64,000 nucleotides of DNA from Bipolaris cookei (GCA_002286855.1 NRSV01000040.1:64071-128070); one strand, 5' to 3'; numbered from the stretch's first letter, positions 43,531 through 57,596 are shown. The notes: generated by a model from the sequence alone, not told the origin. Made by a program: numbers and translations.

Positions 43531-46500
43531 CTACCCCTCTACCTCTCCCTCCGTCTTTCCATCCTCCCCTTCCTCCTCGCCCCCAGGAACCCAAATCCCC
43601 ACCCCCTTCTTATCCCCTCTCATCCCCTCCGTCCCCTGCACCTTAAGCGTCTTATTAAAATACCGATCCGTAACCTTCAAATTCGGCGTAATCCAGTCTC
43701 CCTCCACACTCGACAGCAAGTTATACCTCACCGTCTGACAACTCATAGGCAAAAGATGCAGCGTACGAAGTTTCGGTCCGCTGAATCCGAATGTCTCGCT
43801 GGCCTCCATTGCGAGTTCAAAGGTTAGAAAGTGCATGGTTGGGTTCTCGAGGACGTAGTCGAGGTGGATGAGGGAGGGGATTGAAGGGGAAAAGTGGGAG
43901 CGGGCTAGGACACGGGGTTCAGACGAGGGGATTTGGATGCGGGGGATGGGTAGGGAGGAAGTTACGGGGAGGGCAGAGGGGTCTGAAGTACGCTGCCATG
44001 TTATGTTAAGAGTGGTGTCGAGAGCGGTGGAACGTCGTTCTTCGAGATTGTTTTTGCGAATATCAAGGCTGAAGCTCCATTCGCTGAGGACTTGAGGCTC
44101 CATGCGTGTTTCAATGATTTCAAATTCTTTCGTCACGTCGCAGGTGGCGCCGCCGTGGATGCTGTGGACTTCGACGGCGAGGTCGCTGACGATGAGGTGC
44201 TCATCGGCGAAGGAGGCGACTTTGGCGCGTAGGCCCCATTTCTGGGCTATGCCAAATGCATCAGATGACTGGGGGCTTACATTGCTTTCGGCTTCTTGGA
44301 GCTCAAAGTAACTGGGCCATGGATCGGGGTGCACACGTGCATTCAGGTCGTAGCTGGCCTCAAAGGGGGCGTTGAAGACTATGTCTGCTACCATGATCTT
44401 GGAGATGGGTATATCGCGGTCGCTGAGCACGTGGTACAAGACTTTGACTTCTAACGCATAGTCTGCTGGGTCGGCCGGGGCTGTAAATCGTATTCGCTCA
44501 GTTGTGCGTGCCCCCTGGGCAAGTTTACCGACTACATGGCCCGGCAAATCCACATCAGTCGAGCCATCAAGCGCTGGCGGTACTTCCTTCATTGGTGACG
44601 ATGCTGGACGATCAACCCAGGTATATCCGAGAGAGTCTTTTGAGCGACCAAGGAGTCGAACTTCGAGAACAGCTTCAGTGTCCTCCTCTTCCTCATTGAT
44701 TATCTCAATCGCAAGGGTGACCTGCTCGTCGGTATAGTATTGATCACGAATGTCTGGCAGGCTGATTTCCATCTTTGGTGGTTTGGGCAGTATATGGACT
44801 GATATGCCCGAGCCGTGCTTCAGCAATCTTGACTTGATCTTTTTGTTTGATTGGATCCACCATAAGGGATGAATGGGAATCTCAATATCTGTTTCAGAGG
44901 AGACGAGATCAAATCGCTCGGTGCTAACCCTAAACACGCAAGCGGTAACGTCCACATCACCAGACTCACGGAAAATGAGCGGTATGCTGTAAACCTTGGT
45001 CTGACCAGCATGTAGTGTCAAGTCAGCGGTTCCTGTCCACTGAGGCTTTCCAGTCGCTGATTGGTCCTCATCTAATTTACAGGAGTACATCCTGGAGGCA
45101 TAGTCAGGGGGTTCTTCGCCTTCTTGGTGCGTCAAGCGAACTTCAGCCAAGCCACCGCTGAATTGGTATTGCAAAAATGACAAGGTAATAGGAGCAGACC
45201 CTGGGCGAGCATTCGAAGTGATTGCAATCTGCGATTGCAGCGGTTCGCCCACATTACCTTCGGCTTCGGAAAAGGCAAACGATACAGACACTATTCCGTT
45301 AGTACTAACTCTACTGAGAGATAAGGTCGCACCTACGGCAAGAGATGTGTTCTTTGGCATTCAGGTTCACTGTGACTTTACCATCTGCTGCTTTTGTGAA
45401 AGAATCCAGGCATGTCATGAGATCGTACTTGTACTTTGTCTTGCCAGGGATTGCTGAATGGAATTAGCAGGGGCAATACCATTAACGCGTGACGATACTG
45501 ACTTTGACTGTACAACTCCCATTCAGTAGCGAGATAGGCCTCAGCATCTTGCACCCGCAAGGCGCACTCGTGTAGAGCCCAAACTACTTCTGAAGCGAGA
45601 TTCCACCACTTTTCTTTCCTCCAGGACATGGTCTCCCAGAGTGGACGTAGTACATTGAAGGCATCTTCAAACCTGTTGACATGCAGTAGTGTCCGAGCGA
45701 CCTCTAATTGTAACTGGTCTACTTTACGGTGTTGTCCCCGGGCTTTGAATTGAGCAATTGCATCGTTCATCTTGGAAGAGATGTCTTTCCAATGCTCGAA
45801 ACCATTCCCACCAACACCAGGTAATGGGTACTCTTCATGCGGCTGCGGAACAAGATAGCTATCATATATTTGACTCCGGGATGACACCTTTGCCGCAGGA
45901 GACATGCCTGGCGGTGTCCGATCTTCTTCAGGCATTTCCCGAGCCAGGATGTAACGTCTCTTGGCATGGTCACTGGCGATTTTGTGCCAATAACCAGCGT
46001 GGTGGAGCAGCTCCCATGGCGGCAGTCCTTCTCCCATTGGAAATTGTTTTTCAGGTTCAGAGAATAGAGAGATTGGGATCTCTGTCAAAGGATCTGAATC
46101 TGACTTGGGGTCTGTCGTCTTGAAAACGGGTAAATCTGTCCGCTGAACGATCTCTGCCATGGCTTGGGCCCATCTAGACTCCCATGCTTGCCAGCCGTAG
46201 TTTGCAGTGCCCTTTCCTCGGCGATCCAAAACATCCTGCAGCTTGTACTTATACCGCAGCCACGTCTGCACGGCAGAAGTAGGGTAGTTGTTCCAGAGCT
46301 GACAGCGAATATGTCGTAAGGCGATGATGTCTGAAAGCAATCGTATCTCATCCCATCTTGGTGACCAGCTCGCTGTAGTTTCAAACAGACCTTCGGCTCC
46401 AAACAAAGCCTCTAAAGCAGCATTGTAGTGCCGTTGTGCAGCGTCCATCTCTTGGCGAAATTCGGCGAAGATGGCTAATTTGAAGTCATAGCGAACCCCC

Positions 46501-47469
46501 CAGCCAGGATATGATAATGTCTGGGAAGTTCCGCGTGTGGGGGGTGCTGTTGGAGGAGGGATAGTACCTCGATTCTTCTTTCTCCGTGCATGCTTTGTGA
46601 GGTCACGATAGTACTCTACGCAGACAGGGTGTAGTATGGCGAGGACTGACGTTACAAAGGCCTCTAATTCAACCCGTGATGTTCTTGGGGGCAGGAAGAA
46701 GAGAGAGTTCTTTGGGTCAAGGCCCGTCGCACGGCGGATGGTGGCAAGCCTTTCCTCGATATCTGGTGCTTCCAGTATCGTCTTGTCGCTCAACAGCATC
46801 ACCACATACTTTGTGCGGTAGTCAGACTTTTGTATCTGGCCTTTGATCTTGTTGATCTCCGTCTTCAGCTGATTGTCATGCAAGCTGTTTGTAATGGGGT
46901 CAGTGGTGAAGTTGAAAAAGGAAATGAACACGGCAGGTATGTAGTGCTGGTGCTTCGCAACCCAGGCAGGAGCAATAACACCATCTGGGAAGGAGGGGGC
47001 TCCGGGCGAGAGGGGCGATATGGGTGAATGCAAGATCCACGACGTCGCTGCAGCAATAGTGGGACTGCCCGGAGGCGTAGTCTCGCAGTGAGAGGGCGCA
47101 TCTGCCTTGTGCGGGGGCAGCTGGAAGTTCTAGCAGACATCAGCCCGTCGCTCCTTCGCCATGTTTGTTTGCGGGCGCCCGTACCCTTCCTACACTCCGT
47201 ATCCTGAAGCTGTACGTAAGGCCTCTGCGACCCAACCCCCGCGAATTCCACGGCGCATTGCTTGCATCGGCACGCAAAAACTCGGCGAGGAGCTCATTTG
47301 CGCGTTCGCCTTCGACGGGCGCTATCTCTGAGTTGATGTTTGTAACGGCCCTCCCAGGAAGCACTTGCTGAACAGGCGGGGGTGGATCAACTTCTTTGCT
47401 CGTGGCCAGACCAGAGAGGACTATCAGAGGTAGGTTGTGGACTACAAAGTCTGAAGGAAAGGCCTCCAT
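43531..47469 (-). CDS. TRAPPC11: TRAPP complex subunit TRAPPC11 (foie gras / Gryzun)
   Basis: Four exons (47185-47469, 45503-47129, 45337-45453, 43531-45290) give 1262 aa in frame. The N-terminus MEAFPSDFVVHNLPLIVLSGL and SYPGWGVRYDFKLAIFAEFRQEM are typical. The foie gras domain follows, with LLHHAGYWHKIASDHAKRRY, KARGQHRKVDQLQLEVARTLL and WWNLASEVVWALHECALRV. The C-terminal Gryzun-type beta-rich half includes NVGEPLQSQIAITSNA, IQSNKKIKSRLLKHGSGISV and YALEVKVLYHVL. It acts in TRAPPIII for ER-Golgi and autophagic vesicle traffic. Intron 2 (GTCAGT...CATTCAG) and intron 3 (GTAGGT...AATAG) were chosen because they restore TIPGKTKYKYDLMTCLDSF and LSVSFAFSEAEGNVG. The last roughly 20 residues are an acidic Gly/Glu tail. 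Confidence 0.93.
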
Positions 47470-47972
47470 TCTCTACGTAGGCTCAAGTCAGCGCCCCATG
47501 CCCATAGAACACAGGCAGCTTGAGTGAGCTGGATGCTAGTCGGAGGGGCCGAGGGGCTGCAAGTTCCAATTCGAGGATCGCGTAACAGGTCGCCAGTTTC
47601 TCGTGTGGATTCGGTCTTATGTTTAACCTTGCAGTCTTGTTATTAGTCGAATCGCGGTTTGCTGGGCCCTGGCACGTTTTCGAGAGAATGTTGGCGAGCC
47701 ATGTCATCGGCGGTCGGCATGTGGTCAAATTGCGGGCGGGATCCATCAATGATGCGCTAAGTGAACCCTGTCTCGTCTCCGCTGAACGATTCCTCTACCC
47801 AAGCCCAAGCTTTGTGAACAGCTTCTAGCAACAATCCGCCTTTTGGTCGACGTGTCTTTCTACTCTCCTCTTCTTGCAAACGCCAAAGCGCGTGCACCTT
47901 CTGTCTAGACGCGCTTCCAGTTGTTATTCACATACTTTCTTGTTACTGCGCTGCCCAGAGGCTATCAGCGCC
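47470..47972. other. Divergent promoter, TRAPPC11 / RXT2
   Basis: 503 bases between two divergently transcribed housekeeping genes. No repeat or RNA gene seen. Confidence 0.5.
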
Positions 47973-49461
47973 ATGGCAGGCCAACAGCAGCAAATCCTCG
48001 ATACTATCTTCAATATGAAGAGGAAGATGCTGCGCAAAGATGATTGTAAGCGTACATAGTGGCATTTACTTCCGTTATTCTAACACCTCCAGCGGATACA
48101 GAAGATTCCGAAACCGCCCTCGGCAGCAATAAGCAGGACTTACGGCGCAAAGTCCATTACGCGCGCGCAAGCGACCCCGACTTTCTCGCAGACCCGTGTC
48201 CTTACAAGAAGGTCCGATCCCATTTGTATAACCCTTGGACGGGACAGTCCACTGATCTCCTGTAGCGCATCGAGCATGCCGGTTATCACAGATATATTTT
48301 GCAGCGCAACCCTCCGCGATACGATGCCGATGGTGACGTTGTCGAAGTTGACGACGAATACGAAGATGAGGATGACGTGGAGCCAGTAGAAGAGAACCCG
48401 TATGGAAATATACATCTGGAGAGTATGTAGCGATCGCATGAATGCATGGCATAACATGAACTTACTGAGATGCAGACCTTCTTGCACCATTGACCTCCGC
48501 CGCCGACCTACCAAACCATCCCGCCTTGAGCGTTGCATATACCTCCAGACACCTTTCCGATCTTGCTAACGAAGCCGGAGCTCTTTCACGAAAAGAGCAG
48601 ATCACCAATGCGCGGGCCAAGAATCTTTTTGTGAAGCTACAAGGGGATTCTATGTTCGCGCCTGCTGCCCTGGCAGCGATGAGTGATACCCCATTTCGAC
48701 TGTCACGCTCAAGAATCCCGAATCGGCATTTTGAAGAAGGCGAAGACCAGCGCACACACGACACTGAAATGCAGGAGGCGGTAGATAGTGCACAAGACGT
48801 GAACATGGAGGACGCCGCGCAGCCCAACGGGACCGACCGAGCGAATGATACCAATGGAGATGCTGGACTGGAAACAGCTAATGGGGCCGAACCCGTGACA
48901 AATGGGACACATACCGGCGATGCGGATGAACCGCAAAAGAATGGCCAGGAGGAGCATTCTCCTATGGGCGAAGATGTGTCTGATACAGCATCGCAGCAAA
49001 CGCATAGGATGACGACACGTACGCGAGCTCGAGCGCACGCAGCTTCGGCCCCTTCTCCTTCTCACTCGCCACCAAGCGATGTCAACGTGATACACCCCCT
49101 TTTCATACACCCCACCGAGTCATTGCCAGACCGCGACTTTGGTCTTCCGCCAAACGAGGCAGAGGAGACGCGCATGCTTCTTATGGCATACATACAAAAG
49201 CAAGAGGAAGTCGCGCGGATCACAGCTGACCTCTACCACGGCTTACTAGAAGCTGACCGTATGAGGCACGACGTTTTCAAGTGGTCGAAAGCAGAAGGCC
49301 ATGTAGGGGAGATGAGCGATGGCGAGGATTGGTACGACAACGAAGAATGGGGCCTCGAACAGGATCTGGCCAAGGGTCGTGATGAAGAGGAAGATGAAAC
49401 CGCAGTAGCTGGGAAGAAGAGCACAAGACAACGGCGAAAGCCTGACAAGGACGATAGGTGA
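47973..49461 (+). CDS. RXT2: RXT2, subunit of the Rpd3L histone deacetylase complex
   Basis: Four exons (47973-48045, 48093-48211, 48266-48422, 48476-49461) encode 444 aa. The N-terminal Rxt2 domain has LDTIFNMKRKMLRKDDSD, KVHYARASDPDF, GYHRYILQRNPPRYDADGD, an acidic stretch, and then APLTSAADLPNHPALSVAYTS with a helical NEAGALSRKEQITNARAKN. The middle is Asn/Gly/Glu-rich and low complexity. The C-terminus ends in an acidic-basic tail after YHGLLEADRMRHDVFKWSKAEGH. In yeast Rxt2 belongs to the large Rpd3 complex that deacetylates promoter nucleosomes. It lies 225 bases upstream of the HEI10-like gene in the same orientation. Confidence 0.82.
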
Positions 49462-49686
49462 TTTGCTCGAGGAAAAAGGACAGTCTATTTATTTTATTAT
49501 CATTGATGCACAGCGAGATACCACATTACGACCCGGAATGGAGAATGGAGATCACCCTCTTAAACAGGCACATACACCCACCTGGTCGCTCTTGCCTTGC
49601 GAAATTGATCACGTGCTTTTGCGTCCACATCGTATTTCCTTCACCCACGAACCCTCTAGCTTCTTTGAATCGCCACCGCACCAAGT

Positions 49687-50905
49687 ATGGAATATGTCCT
49701 GCGTTGTAATGACTTGAAATGTCGGTCGCAGCTCCATGAGCGCGCTGTTGTCACGACTTGCAGGTTCGTATTTTTTCATTGCGCCGTCATATCTGACAGA
49801 AATGCAGTCACATCTTTTGCACCAATTGTGCAGATGCTACCTGTCTTTCAAGATCGACAAATGCGCAACGAGTCTGCCCAGCATGTAGCGCGCCGCTTCC
49901 TAACCCAGATGATGTAGTCATTGCAGGTCTCAACCCATCAGAAGACTACAAGACTTCAGTATTGAGTGGCCTTAGCCCGACAATCATTATGGAGTGTGCA
50001 AGCCGTGGTTTGGCCTTTCATAGTTACCAGACATCACAAGAGATCATCTGCCAAGAGCACCTCGCAAAGGGCCTCACTGAAAAATATAATACATTGAGCC
50101 AGCAGATGGATCAGCTCATTCATGATGCAAACGCGCAGATCAAAACACTCCAGGACAAGATGCAAGGTTTGTATCATGCATCCCCTCATGGCAGACTTTG
50201 CGACTAATGGCCTCTAGCTATGCAAGCAGAGCTCGTAGAGCTCGAGTCCAAGAATCATGGATTTGCGGAAGCATTCAAAGAAAAGACCAAGGCACACCGA
50301 AGGACACAGAATCTCTACCAAACACTCAAAGCTCAAGTCATGGCTTCGCATGTAGCCCATGCTGCTGGCGATGAAGCAGAGTTCGCGCTGAAGTCAGCCC
50401 GGGGAGATCGCTTTATCGATCGCTTGCCGGGTGCCCGGTTGGGCACTGCGAATTTCAGTCAAACGGGCCCCTCACAACAGGCAGGTGATAGACTGCATAG
50501 GAGAATCATTAGTAGAAGCTCTGGTAGCAGTGGGGGACAGCAGCAAGGCAGTATCCACGTTGGTCCTCCTTTCAATTCACAGCTGCACGGACGCGGTCTT
50601 GCCAGCAGAGTTCACAGTGGTCGTAAGTTTATTCTATTGTGTTCTGTTTGGACACGTGGTTTTCATGGGCGTCAAGCTGACCATACAAAGAATTTGTCTC
50701 AGTTGATACACCTTCTCAAGCTCGGAGAAGTCGCCTTCCGGTCCTCGGTGGAACACGTCCGAACCCATATCTGAATCAGGAACCAACATCTTCCTTTCAG
50801 AACTCACCAATGATCCGACAGCCAATGGCTAGTGGTTTTGCACACAGCGGCAAGTCATCGAGGAGGACTGGTAATTTTGCCAATACTGGCCCGCTAGGAC
50901 CATGA
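49687..50905 (+). CDS. HEI10: HEI10/CCNB1IP1-like RING protein (meiotic crossover factor)
   Basis: Four exons (49687-49763, 49808-50166, 50218-50622, 50703-50905) encode 347 aa. The N-terminal C3HC4 RING is complete after splicing: LRCNDLKCRSQL, TTCSHIFCTNCADATC and RVCPACSAPL. A coiled coil (about residues 100-190) follows: LAKGLTEKYNTLSQQMDQL, then MQAELVELESKNHG, then HRRTQNLYQTLKAQVMASH. The C-terminus is Ser/Gly/Arg-rich and disordered. This RING-coiled coil-Ser-rich layout is shared by Zip3, RNF212 and HEI10, SUMO/ubiquitin ligases that mark crossover sites on the synaptonemal complex. The intron in the RING joins TTCS|HIFC at phase 2. The family assignment is good; the choice of HEI10 over Zip3 rests on CCNB1IP1-like RING residues. 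Confidence 0.83.
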
Positions 50906-51923
50906 ACATGTGATCTTATGGAAGAAATCAGAGTTTAAAGAATGGGATGTAATGATGATCTCTGACGGGGTGTATCTCATTTGCTGAACTTCAGGGGGAA
51001 GCTCTCACACTATGTAGGGTTTTCTTGAAGTCCAATGCAGATGCAGCCATTGGAAATCAGTTTTATACAAACATGTCTTGGTGAACTCCCGACGCGCATA
51101 TTAACGCATGCATACAAATAACATTTGAGGAATCGTGGAGTTCATTAATGTCGTTGAAAGAATGCGTTACTGGGTTGCGTACGCGTCATGGGACCCTACT
51201 AAGTCACCTGAATCAGCAAACCTATCATAAAAAAATCATTCAATCATCCAACCATTCTTAAATCCCTCATAAAAACCCTCATCACAAACAAATAGCAAAC
51301 CCAACGTAAACCTCGTATATCCGAAAAAAAGTCAAACTCCTATCCTTGGCATCTCTCTAACTCCCTTGCCCAAAAGATCCGTATAAAACAATTGTTTTTT
51401 TAACATATACGCCATAACGCAGTCGCTATATCGTATTGCCAGTTTTTGCGTGTGCATCGCTTATCTACGTATCACCTCCCCTATTCCATATGCGCCTGGT
51501 TGAAGTTCAAACCCTAGTGTCGTGAGAAGAGAGTGTGTGAAGGTAAGAATGAAAAGAAAGTGAGAAGGGAAAGAAAGCAAGGAAGAAACTATGATGCTCG
51601 TGCAATACTGGATTTCTTAAAGGAAAGATTGGAAAGACAGTTGTTAGGAATGAGCGTAGCGTCGTGGAATTTTTTTGTCGTTTTTGTGGTATTGCGGGGT
51701 GGGGTGTTTGGATTTGGTTGCTTATAGGGATAGATAAACAGAGGTGTAAACGAGTCTTTTTTTGTTTTGGTGGTTAAGGAAACGTGCCATCTTGTGTTTT
51801 GTAGAGTGTTTGTGTGTGGTTACTATTGATAAGAGCGGCACCGTCCCAAGCGTGTTTTTATTGGATGGTAATAGATGCAGCAAGGCATCCATGATAACGC
51901 TGTTATACGGCAGTGACTTGGAC
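50906..51923. other. Convergent intergenic region
   Basis: 1.0 kb between the HEI10-like gene and the zinc-finger gene. Purine-rich GAAAG tracts near 51540-51590; no gene. Confidence 0.5.
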
Positions 51924-53090
51924 TTAGTACGAATACGTAAGTCCACGGAGGTCCTCGAAACGTTGGTATGGTTGTCCCATGTTCGTTGTGCGGTCGGGGT
52001 ATGTCTCAAAGTCATTGTAGTTGCGACTTCCAATACTGTGTAAGTCATCTTGTGTTCCAGTTTGGATTTGCGTGCTACTCTGTTGGGATTTTTGGGATCT
52101 TGAACTGGGAGCGGGAAGGTCTGGGTGTTTTTTCCGGTTGTGTTTGAGTAGTGCATCGCTCCGCTTAAAATATTGACTACAAAGTTCGCAGTAAATCGGA
52201 GGATGATCTTTGTGCTTATGGCGAATATGTCTCGCGAGATTGCCTTTCCTGTGAATCCCTGTGAAATCCTTGTCGCAGTGAGAGCAATGTAGAGGTTCGA
52301 AAGGCATCGAGATCGTCGAAGAGGAAGGCTTGGAGCGACCATCGTCCGACCTATTATCGTTAGTCACACCATCTTACTGAGACCAAAGCACTACTTACCG
52401 AGAAACGGAATCGTTATTGATATGATAGGGCCTCGTACCGTCTGAAGCACGCTGGTTGGAGTGAACCTGGCTAGGAGCTCTCTGATTCGTGTTTTGGATA
52501 GGTCTATCTCTGGCTTGTCCGTACCCGCTGCGGGGTTCAGTGAACTGATCATGCTGAGTTGCATTGTCGATGTATTGACTGGATCTTTGTGAATCCGACG
52601 GGTTATACATGCCAGGGGCAGCCAAGTAAGTGGCTTTACCTGTATGGCTGGCTTGAGATGCATCTGGGCCCATTTGCGGCATTGCTTGAAGATGAAAAGC
52701 TGACCAAGGGCTGTCATCTTTTCTCAGTTTTTCAAGCTCTGGTCCCGAAAGTGTTAGCAACATAGGCCTTTCGGAAGCTATGCTATTGTAATGAGGGGAT
52801 GGCTCATGTGGATCTTCCAAGTTGCCCTGATGAGTGTACCTCGAGAACAAGCTTTCATCAAAATCCGGATATTGATCTGGCATGCTATCCACCGTCGGCT
52901 CGCTCGTGTATTCGCCTCTGTTTACCGTGCCGGGGCAGTGGCGAGCGGGGCTCCGAGGCTGTACATACTCAGCAAGAGTGAGGTCTGGTGTCAATAGACT
53001 TGCTGAGTTGTATTGACCGAAGAAAGGTGTATTTTCTCGAGCGACCTCAGCGGTCGGGAGACGCCTTCTAGCGGGTGAGTAGGCTGTCAT
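51924..53090 (-). CDS. C2H2 zinc-finger transcription factor
   Basis: Two exons (52399-53090, 51924-52350) encode 372 aa. The first 240 residues are Ser/Pro/Gln/Asn-rich and disordered. The C-terminal part holds two adjacent C2H2 fingers, CSHCDKDFTGIHRKGNLARH and CELCSQYFKRSDALLKH, each ending in a His pair, followed by PDLPAPSS and an acidic/aromatic tail. Two-finger proteins of this shape (the first finger containing GIHRKGNLARHIR) are common uncharacterised regulators in Dothideomycetes. A related partial protein occurs at the right edge of the window. No obvious target cluster. Confidence 0.82.
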
Positions 53091-56000
53091 TTGTGATTAA
53101 GTATCAGATACTCGTTGGCTTGATTGTTGTTGATAGGGAGGAGTCCACGCGCAGTCACTCCGAAGGTTGAATCCTGACGCCTGATTTTGACGGCCAGCTA
53201 CGGGGTTGGTGTATGAATGAAGCGCGCGGTTGTGAGGTGGAGAGTAAATATTTGGAGGGTTGTTTGAGCCCCTGGATGGCTGTTGTCGCTGGACGGCGTG
53301 CTACCGAGCGGGAACGAGAGAGCAATCCTGTCTGGTATATTCGGCGATACTTAGATGCTCAAATAGTATCAAATCGGTTGATTGTGGGGTACAGAGAGAT
53401 GACTGCTCCTCCTAATGCACCTTTGTGCGATTAGAGGACGAAAGCGACTGTAGTACTATAAGACAGTGGCAGGTCGCTGAAGTAACTCAGTATCCAAATG
53501 GAAAAGGCTAACGAATGACAGAACCGGGGGTTGGAGATGAAGGAGAGAAGGTGGAAAGCTTGGTTGACAGGTCGTGTCATGAGATGGCGGCGGTGCGAGT
53601 GGTGGTTAAGGCGCCTGGAGGGACCAAATGGTCCCACGATCTTGGCGGTAATCTCACCAATACTATTCAGACGCCGACCTGGTGCATAGGGTAAGATTTT
53701 CGGTCTTTCTTTGGAGAAAGGAAAGTGATAGAGCGGATATCATCTACTGTCGAGGGGTGGCGCGGTCAATCTTTCACAGTGGTCTGGAGCCCTGGGTGGG
53801 GGTCGAGGTGAATAGCTAATTCAGGCGGGCGCTCGTTCGGGTCACTAGCTCCAAAGGAGGAGGGCAAAGTAAATCCTCAATTCTGCATCTACAAAAGCGT
53901 TAGAAAAAATCTCTTTACAACTGATTCATCAATTATAATACCAGTGCGGAATGTGGCGGGTTCACTTTGAGCACAGTTGCATAAGAACTGACTTGCACTC
54001 GCGTTACGGAGGACAAGTACTTCTTAATGGCAGATCCATGCTATCAAAGATGACGAACAGCCTCTTGCAGGAAGTAATTTGCCCCCTATTCTCTGCATCA
54101 TAGTGTCCTTTACAGTTTCGCTTTACGGCTCCCTCATCTTGCCAGCGCATCTGTCGATCCTACCTTACATTCCCCTGCGCACTCTTCCTTTATAGCGTCA
54201 ACAGGCTACTGCAGGTAAAATGAAGAATCCCCGATGAAGCTTGAGTTCGTTTCATCTAATAATGTGTGTATCGATCCATTGGCATCCATCGGTTCTGCTT
54301 TGCCGATACGATGTTTGTGTTCATCTCCAATGGGCTTGCCTTGGTGCTATCTCGATCCCCGTATGTATAGTATTCTTTGGAACTCAGGCATGGTTGCCCA
54401 AACTCCTTCATTGTGTGATCAAGGTGGCGACGGCGCCAATCGTGCAGCGTGTCTATAGGTATACCACACGGGACTTCATCGAGTGGTCTGCAGAAGACGC
54501 GGAACTTATAGACGGTACAGGCGGTGTGGGGGTGATATGCTTAGGCAGTGACCTTTACATGGCGGGCATGTTCATTGTAGTATACAACAGCAGAGGGTCT
54601 GATCGGAATGACGGCGACGCAGAAGGCGTTGTGCTTGAGTGATAGCTATGTCAACTTAGAGCTCTGTGGGTAGCGTTGAGGGTGCCGTACAATGTGTTCA
54701 GGCAGTCTATGTATGACTGGGAGACCAGTAGTTATTCCAGGTACACAACTCTTGGGGGGAGGGGGGATATGGAGCGTTTTGATGTAGAAAAATAAAGATT
54801 TGGGGCACTACTTGTTACGACTAGGCGCATTTTCAAACAGCTGGAGTGCCATCAAGTCTCATTACAGTGAGATCAAGCCTTCTTATCAAAATGTTGAGCG
54901 GAACTCTTGCATTCAAGCCACAGTGTAGATGGCTCACTCCCTGCCTATTAACTGCCCCCCTTTCTGCAACATGGTGGGGATGATTACTTCCTAGCTAAGA
55001 ATACCTTGTACTCTTGGGACTGCAATGTGGGACGCCACATCCAGGCGCATCAGGGATGAAGCCGTTCCCACTGTTCCCATGAATAAGTGCCATTGAGGCT
55101 CTGTCCACCTGTCAGGCTGATAATGCCATAGCGAGTAATAGTTCAAGCCTGTTCTTGGACTACTCGCGCACCAATTTTCTAATTAATTGGGCTTGGTACA
55201 TTCTCTAGCTTGCATGGAGAATGATTTTCTGGATCAAGCGCACACAATATTGAACGGAGAAGGCACGCATTTGGTCTAGCACTGCTGCATTTTCTCTTGC
55301 GTACATACCTTACGGTAATGGTGTGGATGCCTACTGATACAGCCATGCTGTGCTGTCCGCACCTACATTGGTCATATGGCTATACTGCATCGAAGCCATG
55401 TAAGCCACTCATCCTTTTCATTATCCACAGCTGAACTGTCACGAGTTTGGCGCTAATGCGATGTCGTAACTAGGAGCCTCTGAAATCCTTAGATACGAAA
55501 ACAGCAAGTAGGTCTAGCGACATTGAATATCGAGGCATGATGTACAATCACGGACAGAGCAACTGCTCAAAAGACCTCAGACAAAGGTTCAGCGCGACAA
55601 GAGTTACGTAATAACAGACCCAGCATTTAACGTGCGAGCCGTCTGAACGATCGTCCACGGCGGGAACATCGGTTCCCGAAAATGTGGCTGATGACGCCTT
55701 CGCTGTTAAAGGATAAGTTTCGCGAATACTATCAACCACAGAGTAAGAACAGCCGCAAAAGGCGTAATGCGTTTGGTCAACGCGTGACGACTACGGCCTG
55801 GATCTGGAAAAGACGGAAGCGCTATAGTAGTGAACACATATGCCGAGTCTGCAGCCTCGCTTGCAATTCCCAAATTCTAAGCGCCTGCTGGATGAAGTGT
55901 AGTTTACGACCCCACTTCTCGCACACCCTCTTACTGTACGGCGCTATTTCTCACCACACCAATGCGTCTCAAGCGATTTCAGCTGCCCAGATTGTGACAT

Positions 56001-57596
56001 GCTCCGGCGTTATCGTTGGACAGGAATGTCGTGCCGAAGTTTCCAGCCCACAGTAAACACGGTCTGATAACCGCCTGTCAATCGTCCCAAATTTTCGGGA
56101 CTCACTATAGCCTAGCAAAAGAGACATTCATGTATGTTTCACGGCACTAGCGTACAGTGCAGCATGTCTCATACGCGATCAGCGTGCCGTTGCGCGCGGA
56201 TCCAAGCCACCGGCTCTTAACATATCGAAATATGTAACATGGGGGCGAGGTGAGATCGGGCTTACCGAACTACTAATACAAGATCACAGCTTGTTGACGT
56301 TGATGCGAACTGGTGGAGTGAAGTCTAACATGGCCGTAGATACGGCGTCAGCTATACGACCATAGCACAGAGTGAGACGTAGATCAGTGGTCGTTCAATC
56401 TACGTTCCATTTTCAGAACGCGATATGGAATGTTAGGAAGAATTCTGTAACAAGTTGAAACGTTTTAAAACAGTTGAGAATGCTACAAAAAACTCTGGAC
56501 GGGAAATTTGGGCCAGTTTTGTCAACGGGTACTCGATCGATAAGGAACAAACTAACATCTCTCGATGACGATATCAAGGATTTATCCATGGATACAACCT
56601 ATGGAGAGTTATAGTAGCCTGTGTGAGCACTAATATAACGACGTACTAACGTACAGCACCTCATTTTATACTTCAGTATAGTATCTTTTGGACTGCGGGT
56701 AATCGATTGTGGCTTGTGTGTAAGACTGTGAGTCCAACGCCATGCTGATGCTGGCCTTGCCCAAGCAATGACAAAATCACGAAAGCCGAGGTGAAATTGA
56801 TAAGACCAACAGATGTGGTTTGAAAGAATACCTTACTACTGGAGGGCGCAGTAATAGTGGTGTATGTAGGAGAGTACTTTCGTAGTCTAGCGTGCGATTC
56901 TCCGCGGTAAGTTTCCAGAATACTTGAACAATGCGAGCATTATATTCCCAATACGACCATTAGAAGAGATCAATTCGGCTCACCGGATGATATCTGCTGC
57001 TTCTGACCGCCATCGTTGACTTCACTGCCTCAAAGCAGTAGGTTGCTGAACCGGTGTGGCTTATATACAGGTTTGGAATCCTCAAGCGCTCTGGCTCTTG
57101 CTGTTTGGAGAATATTTCTGGATACAGAAAATCGCAGCGCCACACTTTCCTTAATTGAGTAATCAGAACGAGATAATCTCCTCTTTCGGGTTGCATCTTC
57201 GGCTGCGAAATCTGTCTGTTCAAGACAGTTGACGTAGAGAGAATTGATGGTTAGTAAGGTTTAGATATCATGATGGGGGCGTTTATGGCACGGGAGACCT
57301 ATGGTCATCATGGTAAATTGACTCAGTATCGAGGCCCGCGATCTCAGTCGCAAGTAGGTCCGAGGTGCGCCGCACTCCTGCAGGCAATATCGAATCCACA
57401 TCCTTGAAGTGAATATGAACTCGGGGCGAGGAGAAGAATGTCATCTCAAATTGAAATGGTCATTTATAATCTGGAGTATGTTGGTTCAAAAGGCTATGCC
57501 TTTCTGCGTTGAGACAACACGCCATCTCAACCTATCGCACTTGTCATCTTCAGGGTTTTGTTTCATCCTGGACTGAATAGGCCTTTAGCGACAAAC
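53091..57596. other. 4.5 kb gene-poor interval
   Basis: No gene that I can support. The left part is promoter of the zinc-finger gene. Frames at 54241-54642 plus (133 aa, one hydrophobic stretch), 55682-56056 plus and 56960-57223 minus have no domain and no convincing splice partners. No terminal repeats or transposase motifs were found. It may hold species-specific genes or very old repeats. Confidence 0.4.

Noticed and set aside
54241..54642. 133-aa plus-strand frame with a hydrophobic stretch
   Set aside because: No signal peptide, homology, intron structure or context supports it. An alternative frame through the same DNA is equally open at the start.
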